Shown: piece by piece, positions 43,885 through 53,086 of the stretch
Layout of the letters: the number at the start of each line of letters is the position of its first letter
Numbering within the stretch: the first letter of the stretch is position 1
Source of the DNA: JABDFW01 sp035550215
GTDB lineage: Bacteria > Bacteroidota > Bacteroidia > Chitinophagales > Chitinophagaceae
Direction of reading: 5' to 3'
DNA length: 64,000 bases
Assembly: GCA_035550215.1 (NCBI GenBank)
Contig: DASZPM010000008.1
Coordinates: 124,001-188,000 of the forward strand
Program-made: the position numbers and the translations under genes
Notes under the pieces: generated by a model
Database searches by the model: none
Told to the model about the DNA's origin: nothing
What the model saw: the letters and a program-made list of their open reading frames with translations, nothing else

Positions 43885-45073
43885 ACTACTTTTTACACTG
43901 ACTGGCTTGCTTGCCGTAATGGGCCTGCATGCCCAGTTTAAGAATAAGGCAGCACTTCAACCGGTGAAGAAAACAGGTTTTTACAGTATTTATGTAACCC
44001 CTGAATTAAGTGGGTATGTAAAGACTGATTTTAGTGATTTGAGGATTATGGATGAGGAGGAAAACCCATCAGCATATATAGTAAGGGAATATGTTCCGAG
44101 GTATTTTGATTCAGTGCGCACAATTTTGAAAATTCTTTCCAATACATTAACTGATAGTGGAAAGAGCATTTTGGTAATTCAGAATTTAAGCGCTGTAAGG
44201 TATCTTACTGCGTTGGCTTTTATAATAAGAAATAATACTGTAAGCCGCACGGTTGATGTAAGCGGCAGTGACGATAAAATAAAATGGTATTCTGTTGTTG
44301 AAAATGGCACAATAGGGAATAAATACATTAAGGATACTGATAAATACCTTGAAGTAATTGACCTGCCACCGAGTTCTTACAAGTTTTTTAGGGTTACAAT
44401 ATATAATGGCAAACAAGACCCCCTGGATATAGTTTCAGCCGGAGATTATTACTCGTTTCAATATAAATGGGTTAATCCTTATACATTTAACCCTCACAGT
44501 ATTTATAAACAGGCTGATAGTTCCGATGGATATTCATACATTTTTGTACATGACAGCCTGCCTTTTCATAAAATGATGATTAACCTGAAGATGGATGTGC
44601 CGGGATTTTACAAGCGTAACTGTACATTGCTGCTGAATAATAGTGAGTTTACGAACTTTACTATGTCTGGTGACTCGATTGCAAGCCCGGTGGTGCCGGT
44701 ATTTAACGCGCAGGATTGGATGATAAAAATTTACAACGGTGATAATCCTCCTCTTAAGATTAAAGATATTTATACTTTCCAGGTTGACATACGTATCGTC
44801 GCCTGGCTTGACTCAGGCAAAGTCTACCATCTTGAAATGAACGATTCTGCTGCAAGGGCGCCGGTATATGACCTGGAAAATTTTAAGGACAGCATACCTA
44901 ACAATATCGATGAAATAAAGTTTGGCGATATTCAACCAATTATTGCGACTTCAACTGCGCCTGCAACCGGCTTCTTTAACCAATCATGGCTTTGGCCTGC
45001 TCTCATTATCGCGCTGGCAATTTTGCTTTTTTTTACTATAAGGCTTGCAAGAGAGGTCAGCACAAAGCGATAG
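43865..45073 (+). CDS. DUF3999-like membrane-anchored protein
   Basis: About 402 residues: a signal peptide (1-21, cut after HAQ), a long periplasmic beta-rich part with DISGSDD-like discoidin-type elements (VSRTVDVSGSDDKIKWYSVVENG near 130), and one C-terminal membrane helix (WLWPALIIALAILLFFTI near 375) with a short basic tail. This is the usual DUF3999 plan, a partner of DUF2339. It starts inside the DUF2339 gene (ATG 43865; a TTG lies at 43862) and is probably made by coupled translation, which supports one complex in the inner membrane facing the periplasm. Activity unknown. Confidence 0.82.
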   Translation: MIRLKIKLLFTLTGLLAVMGLHAQFKNKAALQPVKKTGFYSIYVTPELSGYVKTDFSDLRIMDEEENPSAYIVREYVPRYFDSVRTILKILSNTLTDSGKSILVIQNLSAVRYLTALAFIIRNNTVSRTVDVSGSDDKIKWYSVVENGTIGNKYIKDTDKYLEVIDLPPSSYKFFRVTIYNGKQDPLDIVSAGDYYSFQYKWVNPYTFNPHSIYKQADSSDGYSYIFVHDSLPFHKMMINLKMDVPGFYKRNCTLLLNNSEFTNFTMSGDSIASPVVPVFNAQDWMIKIYNGDNPPLKIKDIYTFQVDIRIVAWLDSGKVYHLEMNDSAARAPVYDLENFKDSIPNNIDEIKFGDIQPIIATSTAPATGFFNQSWLWPALIIALAILLFFTIRLAREVSTKR

Positions 45074-45080
45074 CTCTTTT

Positions 45081-46427
45081 CTATGCACCCCAAATATTCC
45101 TTTTCAAAAAATCATTGGTAAACACACCTGTGGGGTCATATTCTTTTACCACCTGCTGAAACGCTTTCATCTTTGGGTGTACCTGCGCCAGCCGCGTATA
45201 AGGCATCGTAAACAGCTTTCCCCAATGCGGTGTTCCATTAAAGGGTGCAAGCGCTGCTTCTATTTTAGGCAATAGTTTTTGTACGGCATCCCATTCAGGC
45301 TTTAAAGTAAAGTGTATAGTTGTAGACGGTTGTTTATAGCAGGGGCTCATCCATAAATCATCCGCATCAATAGTGCGTATTTCAGTAATAAACAAATGCG
45401 GCGTAATTTCTTCATGCAGTTTTTCCACAGCCATCATGGCCTTATAGGAGTGCTCGCGGGGTACAAAATATTCCGCCTGCAGTTCCTTACCGCTGCTGGG
45501 GGTAAAGCCCATTTTAAAATGTGGCAGGCGTTCATGCCACGGGCCGGGTACACCCATTTGGTCGGTACAGTTTATGGCATCTAATGCTATAATGGGATGA
45601 ACATTTCTTGTAGCAGCTTTAGCCCCATAAAATTCTGCCTGTGGTGTGTAGTTTTCACCCGGTGTAACACGGCTTTTTACCCATACTTCTCCTACGTTTT
45701 TATTTTGCCAGTCTGTAAACAGGCTTACACTATAACCTGCGCCCATTATTGCATCAAAATTATGTTCAAGCTCATTAAACGAAAGGTCTTCAAAAACATT
45801 TTGTCTTACCATATAGGTAGGCTGAATGTTTAATGTAACCCTGGTTACCACCCCAAGCGCGCCGAGGCTTACCACTGCTGCCAGAAACGCCTCGCCATCT
45901 TTTTCTTTTGAAAGATGTTTAACTTCTCCTTTCGCCGTTATTATTTCCATACCCGCCACTGCGGAGGAAAGGTTGCCGTTATGTACTCCCGAGCCATGCG
46001 TAGCAGTTGCGCAACTGCCTGCAACAGAAATATGCGGAAGCGAAGCCAGGTTATGCAACGCCCAGCCATGATTGTTTAAATATTCGGCAAGTGTACCATA
46101 CCGCGTGCCGCCATTTACCGTAACTGTTTTGGCGGCAGCGTCAATTACATAAGCGGGCTCGGCCTGGGTAAGCGATAAAAACTCATCCCTGCTGTCGGCA
46201 ATGTTGTTAAAACAATGGCGTGTACCCAGTACCTTAAATTTTTTGTGCTGCTGTACAAAATTTTTTACCTCGCCGGCAGACATAGCATTGGTTAACTTAT
46301 GTGTGCCGTACGTTAAATTGCCCGACCAGTTGGTAATAGTTTCATTTTGCGCCCAAGCGGCCATTGGTTTGAGCGCTGCACCTGCAACTGCCATGGAGGA
46401 TAGTTTTAGAAAGGTTCTTTTTTTCAT
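45081..46427 (-). CDS. FAD-linked oxidase, alditol/xylitol oxidase-like, exported
   Basis: 448 residues. An N-terminal signal resembling a Tat signal (KKRTFLKLSSMAVAGAAL, single Arg) is followed by an FAD-binding PCMH domain with LGTRHCFNNIAD (His71, the position of covalent FAD attachment in alditol oxidases), SCATATHGSGVHNGNL near 132 and GVVTRVTLNIQPTY. The C terminus is ALO type: PYTRLAQVHPKMKAFQQVVKEYDPTGVF. Related enzymes oxidise xylitol, sorbitol, gulono- or arabinonolactone with O2 and make H2O2. Whether it serves the pentose locus is not shown. Convergent with the DUF3999 gene (7-base gap). Confidence 0.88.
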   Translation of the reverse strand: MKKRTFLKLSSMAVAGAALKPMAAWAQNETITNWSGNLTYGTHKLTNAMSAGEVKNFVQQHKKFKVLGTRHCFNNIADSRDEFLSLTQAEPAYVIDAAAKTVTVNGGTRYGTLAEYLNNHGWALHNLASLPHISVAGSCATATHGSGVHNGNLSSAVAGMEIITAKGEVKHLSKEKDGEAFLAAVVSLGALGVVTRVTLNIQPTYMVRQNVFEDLSFNELEHNFDAIMGAGYSVSLFTDWQNKNVGEVWVKSRVTPGENYTPQAEFYGAKAATRNVHPIIALDAINCTDQMGVPGPWHERLPHFKMGFTPSSGKELQAEYFVPREHSYKAMMAVEKLHEEITPHLFITEIRTIDADDLWMSPCYKQPSTTIHFTLKPEWDAVQKLLPKIEAALAPFNGTPHWGKLFTMPYTRLAQVHPKMKAFQQVVKEYDPTGVFTNDFLKRNIWGA

Positions 46428-46530
46428 ATTTCATATAGCTGGCAATAAAGCTACTAAAACGTTTTATATGTTTTGTGTTTTATATTCCTCAAACAACAAA
46501 ACAAAACAACCACGTAAAACAGGCAAATAT

Positions 46531-48810
46531 TTAATAAACCAATGTTATGCCTCCTCCCCAGCCCATGTCGCTGTCATAGTGCGTTGATAAAGAAAAATTT
46601 TTACTTACAATGTATTGTAAGCCTGCCATATACTCCCGGTCGGTATTGGCCAAAAAATTCAGGCGTAACCTGCTGGTAAGCGGTATACCCTCCCGGCTCA
46701 ACTGCAGGCGCACCTTGCCATACATATCCACTCTTGCATCTGCCGTAATCAGCATAGGTAATAAATATTCAACGCCGGCACAAATCACTTTCCTGTTGTT
46801 CCTTGTATTGGCCTGGCCAAAAAGGGTTTTCTCATTCAATACCCCGCTGCGGTAACGGTAATCAAAGCCAATATAAGGCATCCAGAACTGCATTCTGCCC
46901 AGGTACCGGCCCAGGTGTGTTTCGCTCTCATAACCTTTTGCAGCATCTGTGCCTATACGCCATTCTGTTTTTAACTGCCAGCGGGTATTGCTCAGCATTG
47001 CCTCGCCATCGCTGCCATTGCTTTCCAGGCCAATTTTTGCGTAGGGGTGTATCATACGGTCATCCATAAACACCATGTGCTGCGCCATCTTTTTATCCGG
47101 CACTTCCGGGTTAGGCGGACTGTCCTCGTAGTCAAAAATCCTGCCCATGCCGCTCATCATGTGGTATAAAATATGGCAATGAAAAAACCAATCTCCCGTA
47201 GCATTACCCCTGAATTCCAGCGTATCCGTTTCCATCGGCATAATATCCAGCGTATTTTTTAATGGAGAATAATCACCATTCCCATTCAATACACGAAAAA
47301 AATGCCCGTGTAAATGCATGGGATGCCGCATCATAGTGCCATTGTATAAAATAATCCGTACGTTTTCGCCGCGCTTAATTTTTATATAATCACTTTCTGA
47401 AACTGTTTTATTATTTATCGTCCAAACATACCTGTTCATATTGCCGGTTAAATTAAAATGCAGTTCTTTAACAGGCCCGTCCGGCAGTGTTGTTTTTACG
47501 GGGGAACGCAGCATGCCGTAATTAAGGGTTACCATACTGCTGCCGCGATTGTTTTGCATATTCATTCCCGGCATATCGTCACCCGGTTTGTTCATCTTTT
47601 TGCCATTCATTTCAGGATACATCACCATATTCATATCCATCTGCTGGTTACTCATTTCCATGCCCATATCTTTCATGTTTCCATTCGTATCCATCATCTT
47701 GTTCATCATCTTCATACCTTCAAAATAATTCAGCTTGGGCAGCACAGCCGCAGGCATTTGCATACCGCTGCCCAGCCACAGTGATGTTGCGCCTGTTCTG
47801 TCTTCCGTAGTTGCCTTTAGTTCATACTGCATGTTATCCGGCACTGTTACAATTATGTCGTAGGTTTCGGCCACTGCTATCATCATCCTGTCAACATCAA
47901 CAGGCACCACATCCATACCATCATTGGCTGCAACCGTTATTTTGCCGCCCGAATATTGCAACCAGAAATAGCTGGATGATGAGCCGTTTACTATATGCAG
48001 TTTTATTTTATCCCCTGCTTTCAGGCCGGGCAATTGCTGTTGTACAGCGCCGTTAATTAAAAACCTGTCGTATGCAACGTCACTTACATCCATAGCCATC
48101 ATCCTTTTCCATTCGTTGGTGAGCTTTGTGCCAAGATAGCCTTTCGTCAAAGCTTCACCGTAACTCTGCGTGCTTCCTTTTTTTATTTCATACCAGTCTG
48201 TTGCATTATGCAGGCTCCTGTCAACTTCTCCAGGTTTCTCATCCGTCCAGTCGCTCAGCAAAACAGTATAATCAGGCATGGCTGGTTTCTCATCGCGCTT
48301 ATAAATTACAATTGCGCCGTAAAGGCCATTCTGTTCCTGCAGCGCCATGTGGCTATGATACCAGTAAGTGCCACTTTGCACAATGGGGAAAGCATATAAA
48401 TGCGTTTCCCCCGGCTCTACAGGGCGGGTAGTCAGATATGGCACACCATCTGCTTCATTCGGCAATATTATCCCGTGCCAGTGTATGGATGTAGCTTCTT
48501 TGCTTTGGTTATGTACATATATCCAGGCCGTGTCCCCCTCGGTAAAATATAAAACCGGTGCGGGAATAGTTCCGTTAATGGCCAGCGCGGGCCGGCGCCT
48601 TTTGGTATACTGTACAACAGTATCGGTAACGTACAAATTGTACACAATTTTTTTAGGCTGGTTGCCCGGCTGCGTAGTGTAAATTGTGCTGTCCTGCATT
48701 TGCCGCATCATTTGCATGTTGTGCTGCGCTTGAGAGGGGGCAGGTAATAACTGTAACAACCAGGGCAATAAACAAATATATAAATGGTGTAACCGGCAAT
48801 ATATTTTCAT
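46531..48810 (-). CDS. CopA-like multicopper oxidase with C-terminal CopB-like domain
   Basis: About 759 residues with a signal peptide (1-28, ending SQA/QHN). All four copper motifs are intact: HWHGIILP near 120, YWYHSHMALQEQNG near 163, HPMHLHGHFF near 535 and FFHCHILYHMMSGM near 585. A Met-rich insert (about 375-425) fits Cu(I) binding. After residue about 600 the sequence changes to a beta-barrel style (MQFWMPYIGFDYRYR, IVSKNFSLSTHYDSD, final GGGITLVY) that resembles the copper-resistance outer-membrane protein CopB, so the gene appears to fuse both. Upstream ATG 48834 is less likely than 48810 (MKIYCRLHHLY). Likely role: oxidation of toxic Cu(I) in the periplasm. Confidence 0.9.
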   Translation of the reverse strand: MKIYCRLHHLYICLLPWLLQLLPAPSQAQHNMQMMRQMQDSTIYTTQPGNQPKKIVYNLYVTDTVVQYTKRRRPALAINGTIPAPVLYFTEGDTAWIYVHNQSKEATSIHWHGIILPNEADGVPYLTTRPVEPGETHLYAFPIVQSGTYWYHSHMALQEQNGLYGAIVIYKRDEKPAMPDYTVLLSDWTDEKPGEVDRSLHNATDWYEIKKGSTQSYGEALTKGYLGTKLTNEWKRMMAMDVSDVAYDRFLINGAVQQQLPGLKAGDKIKLHIVNGSSSSYFWLQYSGGKITVAANDGMDVVPVDVDRMMIAVAETYDIIVTVPDNMQYELKATTEDRTGATSLWLGSGMQMPAAVLPKLNYFEGMKMMNKMMDTNGNMKDMGMEMSNQQMDMNMVMYPEMNGKKMNKPGDDMPGMNMQNNRGSSMVTLNYGMLRSPVKTTLPDGPVKELHFNLTGNMNRYVWTINNKTVSESDYIKIKRGENVRIILYNGTMMRHPMHLHGHFFRVLNGNGDYSPLKNTLDIMPMETDTLEFRGNATGDWFFHCHILYHMMSGMGRIFDYEDSPPNPEVPDKKMAQHMVFMDDRMIHPYAKIGLESNGSDGEAMLSNTRWQLKTEWRIGTDAAKGYESETHLGRYLGRMQFWMPYIGFDYRYRSGVLNEKTLFGQANTRNNRKVICAGVEYLLPMLITADARVDMYGKVRLQLSREGIPLTSRLRLNFLANTDREYMAGLQYIVSKNFSLSTHYDSDMGWGGGITLVY

Positions 48811-48991
48811 GGCATCAACTATTGCGTCGCACATTTCAGCAGCATAACTCTATGCACCTGTGCGGCATTAATAAAATGGAAGAAATAGGCAACAGCAAAA
48901 GTTTGCAGGATAGTTACAAAGCCGGCAAAAACATCAGCGCTTTAGCGGCTTCTTCTGCCACCCTGTTTTAAAGCTGTTTTACTGAAATTTT

Positions 48992-49528
48992 TTATTGAAT
49001 AGTATTGGCAACTTTACCGCAGGTAAGCATCTGGTTGCCGTAATAAGGGTTTTTTATTGGCTTATCCTTGCTTAGCCAGTATGCTTTTTGCATGGGGCAA
49101 TAATCCTCGTACACCGGGTCAACAGAAATTTTCACTGCTTTGGCCAATGCAAACATATTAAGGGAAAGATTGGCAAAATGCTCCCGCTGGTGGCTGATAT
49201 CCTGTACTTCTGAAATGTGCCTTGCATCATAGCTGAGTTTATCCTGCAGCGGGGAAAATGCTTTTGACTCATCGGCGCTTAAGCTGCCTGCATTAATGCC
49301 ATTTATTGCGTTAAGCAGCTCTGTTGCTTTTTTAGAAGCGGCTGCCGCGTCTGAACTTACCAGCGCATCTTTTAGATCATAATAAAGATTAAGCAGGTGT
49401 GTTAACGGGGCTGTTGCTGTGCCTTTGCCGGCGCTGGCTGATATGGTAAAAAAGCAAATTAATGCGGGTATAGCCAATACCCTTGCGATGTATGTAACAG
49501 GAGAGGAGTTTTTTATATTATGTAACAT
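48992..49528 (-). CDS. DUF3347 protein
   Basis: 178 residues with a hydrophobic signal region (about 12-31, VLAIPALICFFTISASAGKG). LLNLYYDLKDALVSSDAAAASKKATELLNAI near 42 and FSPLQDKLSYDARHISEV near 90 are the DUF3347 pattern, a helical domain that in other proteins is attached to copper/silver efflux adaptors of the CusB type and copper-binding lipoproteins. The C terminus DYCPMQKAYWLSKDKPIKNPYYGNQMLTCG contains Cys and Met residues placed as in CusB-associated metal-binding tails. It lies in a cluster with a multicopper oxidase and an HYC_CC_PP protein, so a role in copper handling is inferred. Confidence 0.85.
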   Translation of the reverse strand: MLHNIKNSSPVTYIARVLAIPALICFFTISASAGKGTATAPLTHLLNLYYDLKDALVSSDAAAASKKATELLNAINGINAGSLSADESKAFSPLQDKLSYDARHISEVQDISHQREHFANLSLNMFALAKAVKISVDPVYEDYCPMQKAYWLSKDKPIKNPYYGNQMLTCGKVANTIQ

Positions 49529-49591
49529 GATAATTTGATTGAATAATGATAAAATTTTTGTCTTCTAAAAATTCACGGGTGTGTAAATCAA

Positions 49592-49987
49592 TCAAATTCG
49601 CAGCGTACAGTTTTGTATATACAGGCTTTGCCGGTTTTTTCCAGGTGGTGTGTAACTAATGGTTGTTACAATAACAACAGGCGGCAACCTAAAGCCTGCA
49701 TTGTTGCAATAATATGGTACAGTTGCCTGTTGCAGGCCATTGCTTAACGTACACGATGTGCTGCTTAATTGCTGGTCAGCACAAAGCTTAAGTTGTTTAC
49801 ATTCGTCATGGCAGCACCCGTGAGATTTATTCTTTGGCATGCCGCAGTTAGTACAGGCATTGCTATTATCATTCCATATACTGCTGCCCGTTACCCTGTT
49901 CATGCAATAATGTATGTGTACAGTTGCCCCTATAGTGGCGGAACCATACAACAACATAAGGCATATTACAACGGCTTTTTTCACCAT
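49592..49987 (-). CDS. HYC_CC_PP family protein
   Basis: About 131 residues from ATG 49987 (MVKKAVVICLMLLYG; the frame is open to 50029). Signal peptide about 1-19, then HIHYCMNRVTG with the HYC element, CTNCGMPKNKSHGCCHDECKQLKL with a Cys cluster, and a C-terminal PP-containing tail FRLPPVV. Members are small secreted proteins of Bacteroidota found next to copper or TonB genes; no activity is established. Five to seven cysteines and nearby histidines suggest metal binding. The DUF3347 gene follows downstream after 63 bases. Confidence 0.82.
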   Translation of the reverse strand: MVKKAVVICLMLLYGSATIGATVHIHYCMNRVTGSSIWNDNSNACTNCGMPKNKSHGCCHDECKQLKLCADQQLSSTSCTLSNGLQQATVPYYCNNAGFRLPPVVIVTTISYTPPGKNRQSLYIQNCTLRI

Positions 49988-50074
49988 GCAAAGGTAGTAA
50001 AAATATGCAGCGCCCTTATTATTTGCCACAGTTTAACATTTGCGAAAAACGGTGGTTTACAGGCGCTGCTTAAG

Positions 50075-50689
50075 CTACTGCCCTAAATATTTCCCCAACT
50101 CTTTTCGCCCCCACGTCGGTGCCAGTTCATCAGTTTCTGCAAGGGTATCAAATTTTTGCAGGGCGGTTTTAAAAAGCGCTATTCCCGCTTCGTGGCCGCC
50201 GCCCATGCTTGCGGGCATATTATATTTTAAAATGCCTTGCAGGTAATAACTGCGCGGGTTATTGGCGTTTATGGCCTGTGCGCCTGCAAGAGAGTTGTTT
50301 ATTATTGGCAGGTAGGTTTGCCATGCGCTCCTGTCTATCGCTAGGTAATCCATGGCATATAAAGCGCGCAGTACCAGCACTTCGTCGTTATTTTTTGGCA
50401 GGCTGTCCAACAGTGCGGCTGCCTTATCTATGGCTGTTTTCTTCTGGTCTGCGCTGGCGAATGCTTCGCTTAGTTTTACGTAACTGTAGCATTCGTAGTA
50501 TAACGGGTGCCAGTCTTTTTTCACTTCATAAATGGCAGAAAATGTCGCTGCAATCTGGCTGAGCGATGCTGTGGTTACTGCTGTGTCGAGCATTTTAATG
50601 TTGTTCAGCATTGCGGTTTTGTAATCATCCTGTGCATTTAGTGCGTTAGTTAACAGGAACACTGCTGCAAGTATTATTATCTTTTTCAT
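50075..50689 (-). CDS. Secreted TPR-like hypothetical protein
   Basis: 204 residues. Signal peptide about 1-19 (ILAAVFLLTNALNA/QDD), then an all-helical mature part with repeated patterns of alanine, leucine and tyrosine at TPR-like spacing (WHPLYYECYSYVKLSEAF, NPRSYYLQGILKYNMPASMGGGHEAGIALFKTALQKF). The second piece is a good single TPR hit by eye. It lies between the TonB receptor gene and the HYC_CC_PP gene and is transcribed with them, so it may belong to the same metal-related set. I know no name for it. Confidence 0.7.
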   Translation of the reverse strand: MKKIIILAAVFLLTNALNAQDDYKTAMLNNIKMLDTAVTTASLSQIAATFSAIYEVKKDWHPLYYECYSYVKLSEAFASADQKKTAIDKAAALLDSLPKNNDEVLVLRALYAMDYLAIDRSAWQTYLPIINNSLAGAQAINANNPRSYYLQGILKYNMPASMGGGHEAGIALFKTALQKFDTLAETDELAPTWGRKELGKYLGQ

Positions 50690-50736
50690 TTTTTTGATTA
50701 TTGGCGGTCAGTATATTTTGTAAATTGGAAGTATTA

Positions 50737-52893
50737 TTAAAAGTTGATGCCCATTATCGTTCTTCGTTTGGCAAATGTTACATTCAGACCTGCATAAATA
50801 CTCCGGTATGCGGGTGGTAACAGGGTGTAGCGTTGCAAGCCGTCAGCCGAATAGTAATAATTGTAAATATTCTTAATACCCAGTATGTTGTCTGCATAAA
50901 TAAAAATGGCAAACAGGTTTGTTTTTACAAACCACGAATAATTGCCCGCAAATACCAGGTTGTGTACCGCCGGTGTTTTGTCAGATAGAAAATTATGTAC
51001 CGGGTTGTAATAAGGCCTTCCCGAAGTGAAATTATAGGTAAAGCCTATGTTAACAGAAGTTTTTGGTATGGTGTATTTTATTACAGCCGACACATTGTGA
51101 TGCGCTGCAAAGGTGGGCATAGCTTCTGATGGATAATTGGAAAATAGCCGTTTTGTATCAAGGTATGAGTATGACAACCAATAGTCAAGGTTCTTAATAC
51201 GCTGTTTATCATACCAAAATATATCTAATCCTTTTGCATAACCAAATCCTGCATTGGTGGTATTGGAAGATGGGATATAATCATAACTAAATGCCTGGAA
51301 AGCGGCACTTTGCGGCTCTTTCACCAGATGGTTATAATCTTTGTAATAAGCTTCAATCCTGAATGTCCGTTTATTTTTTGTGTACTGGTAATTTATTATA
51401 AAATGTGTTGCTTCTTCAAACCGTAAACCTGTATTGGTGTACAGGTAAGTTTCTTGTGGCAGTTGATAAAAACTGCCCCAGGCAAATGAAAACTGGCTGC
51501 TTTTATTCAGCAGGTACGCGATTGATAAGCGTGGAGCGATGTTTGTTTTGTGCAGCGTACCAGATGTTTCCGCGCGTACCCCTGCTCTTGCGGCAATCTT
51601 ATTGCCTGTATAAAATTCTGCCTCCGCAAAGCCTGCAGTAAGTAAGTCGTTTAACTTGTAATGTAAATTATTGATGGCATTGGTATAACAGGTATAATTT
51701 ACTTCCGAACCAACTAAAAACTTTCCCCTGGCGGCAAATGGCCGTGATAATACAACCCTCGCCTGGGTGCGGCTGTTTGTTTTTGCAATACTGCTTGTAT
51801 CATATAACACGGCCTCATTGTTGTGACTGGCAGATAAGCCTGCGTTTAACTGCCATACGCCGATATTTTTGCGGTAGGTGCTGTTAAGGTAAATATTATG
51901 CGCATTTAAACTATATGCCGGGTTTTTTATATTCGCGGGCAACCAGGGTATTTGCAGGGCAACCCTTGCTGCATCCCAACTGGCATACAGCTTAAACATA
52001 TCACCCTTTGTATTCTTGCTCTTCAGTATTATATTTCCACCTCCGCCCTGCGGCGTTGTGATATAGCTGAAGTTTTGTTTATTGATGCTGAATGATGGCT
52101 GCATGTTATAATACTTGGCATTCAGCGCAATAGAGGTGTTGTTCATTTTTTGCGTGCTGTTAGCCGAAATTCCGGTAGTGTTTAATATGACAGAGGAGGA
52201 AGATGCTTGCGCAACATCCTGGGTGTTTAAAACTAAAACGGAAGACAATGCCTCGCCATATTGCGCTGAATAACCGCCGGTACTAAAGGATGTGCCTTTA
52301 AACATTAATGCAGAAAACCGGCTGTTTTGGGCTACACCGGGAACACTGCTAAAAAAAGGGTCTTGTACTATCATTCCATCTATCACAGCCTTTGTTTCGG
52401 AGGCCGCACCTCCCCTAACAAAAAGCCCCTCTGTCTCTCCAACCTTGCTTGTGCCCGGCAATTCACCAACCGCTTTAAAAATATCGGGACTGGCCGCGGG
52501 TGTTGTGGCAAGGTCAAACGGTTTTAATATGGTGGTTTTCTTTTCATCACTGGCCTCAAAACTCCCGGCTGAGATAACAACATCTTTCAGCCGGGCTACT
52601 TTTTCTGAGAGGGTTAGTGACAGCGGTTTTGGTTGCTGCTGTTTTGTTACAGTTACAAACATATCTTCAAACCCAATACTGGTAATTTTTAACACCAGTG
52701 TATCTTTTAGCAATGTGTTGGGCAAAGTAAAATGCCCGTTACTATCGGTAACGGTTGCTGTAAATGTGCCTTTAATTATTATGGATGCGCCTGCCACCGG
52801 CTGGCCTTTTTTTGTTTTTACAATCCCTGATAACTGGGCATGTAAAAAGGCGGGTGTTAGCATAATTAATAAGAGTGGTGATATATTTCTCAT
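50737..52893 (-). CDS. TonB-dependent outer-membrane receptor with CarboxypepD_reg-like domain
   Basis: About 718 residues from ATG 52893 (MRNISPLLLIMLTPAF, signal peptide to HAQ). Domain order: carboxypeptidase-regulatory-like beta sandwich (about 20-100, GIVKTKKGQPVAGASIIIKG), plug (about 120-210, FKAVGELPGTSKVGETEGLFVRGG), then the barrel, ending in FAKRRTIMGINF. The barrel is shorter than in SusC-type glycan importers, and no SusD partner is present. With the copper-type genes downstream, uptake of a metal or metallophore is plausible. An upstream in-frame start at 52953 lies beyond the promoter and is rejected. Confidence 0.9.
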   Translation of the reverse strand: MRNISPLLLIMLTPAFLHAQLSGIVKTKKGQPVAGASIIIKGTFTATVTDSNGHFTLPNTLLKDTLVLKITSIGFEDMFVTVTKQQQPKPLSLTLSEKVARLKDVVISAGSFEASDEKKTTILKPFDLATTPAASPDIFKAVGELPGTSKVGETEGLFVRGGAASETKAVIDGMIVQDPFFSSVPGVAQNSRFSALMFKGTSFSTGGYSAQYGEALSSVLVLNTQDVAQASSSSVILNTTGISANSTQKMNNTSIALNAKYYNMQPSFSINKQNFSYITTPQGGGGNIILKSKNTKGDMFKLYASWDAARVALQIPWLPANIKNPAYSLNAHNIYLNSTYRKNIGVWQLNAGLSASHNNEAVLYDTSSIAKTNSRTQARVVLSRPFAARGKFLVGSEVNYTCYTNAINNLHYKLNDLLTAGFAEAEFYTGNKIAARAGVRAETSGTLHKTNIAPRLSIAYLLNKSSQFSFAWGSFYQLPQETYLYTNTGLRFEEATHFIINYQYTKNKRTFRIEAYYKDYNHLVKEPQSAAFQAFSYDYIPSSNTTNAGFGYAKGLDIFWYDKQRIKNLDYWLSYSYLDTKRLFSNYPSEAMPTFAAHHNVSAVIKYTIPKTSVNIGFTYNFTSGRPYYNPVHNFLSDKTPAVHNLVFAGNYSWFVKTNLFAIFIYADNILGIKNIYNYYYSADGLQRYTLLPPAYRSIYAGLNVTFAKRRTIMGINF

Positions 52894-52920
52894 AAAGCAT
52901 TTTTGTTTTAATATGTATAA

Positions 52921-52954
52921 CAAATATATCAATATTGTTTTATTAATAACCAAA
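52921..52954 (-). promoter_or_regulatory. Promoter of the TonB receptor gene
   Basis: On the reverse strand TTTG (complement of 52951-52954) is followed after 22 bases by an exact TATATTTG (52921-52928), 27 bases before the ATG at 52893. Confidence 0.6.
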
Positions 52955-53002
52955 ACTATTTTATAATCTACCTGCTATTTAATACTAATTAATTTATATT
53001 AT

Positions 53003-53015
53003 ATTGATAATCAAT
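53003..53015. promoter_or_regulatory. Palindrome ATTGAT-A-ATCAAT, candidate MarR operator
   Basis: A 13-base perfect palindrome about midway between the two divergent promoters (52921-52954 reverse and 53061-53068 forward). MarR proteins bind inverted repeats of this size; the assignment is inference. A weaker inverted repeat (ACAAATTAGTTGT, 53071-53083) lies just before the MarR start codon. Confidence 0.4.
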
Positions 53016-53060
53016 TAAAATATAAAACAAAAATATTTTAATAGTATGCTGTAATTATAC

Positions 53061-53068
53061 TATATTTG
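53061..53068 (+). promoter_or_regulatory. -7 promoter box TATATTTG of the MarR gene
   Basis: Exact TAnnTTTG match 18 bases before the ATG at 53087. Confidence 0.55.
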
Positions 53069-53086
53069 TAACAAATTAGTTGTATT

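Noticed and set aside
48684..48971. Forward-strand 95-residue gene opposite the multicopper oxidase start
   Set aside because: It lies largely antisense to the signal peptide region of a well-supported gene and has no recognisable domain.
52894..52953. Longer N terminus of the TonB receptor
   Set aside because: It would place the promoter inside the gene and put extra hydrophobic residues before a normal signal peptide.
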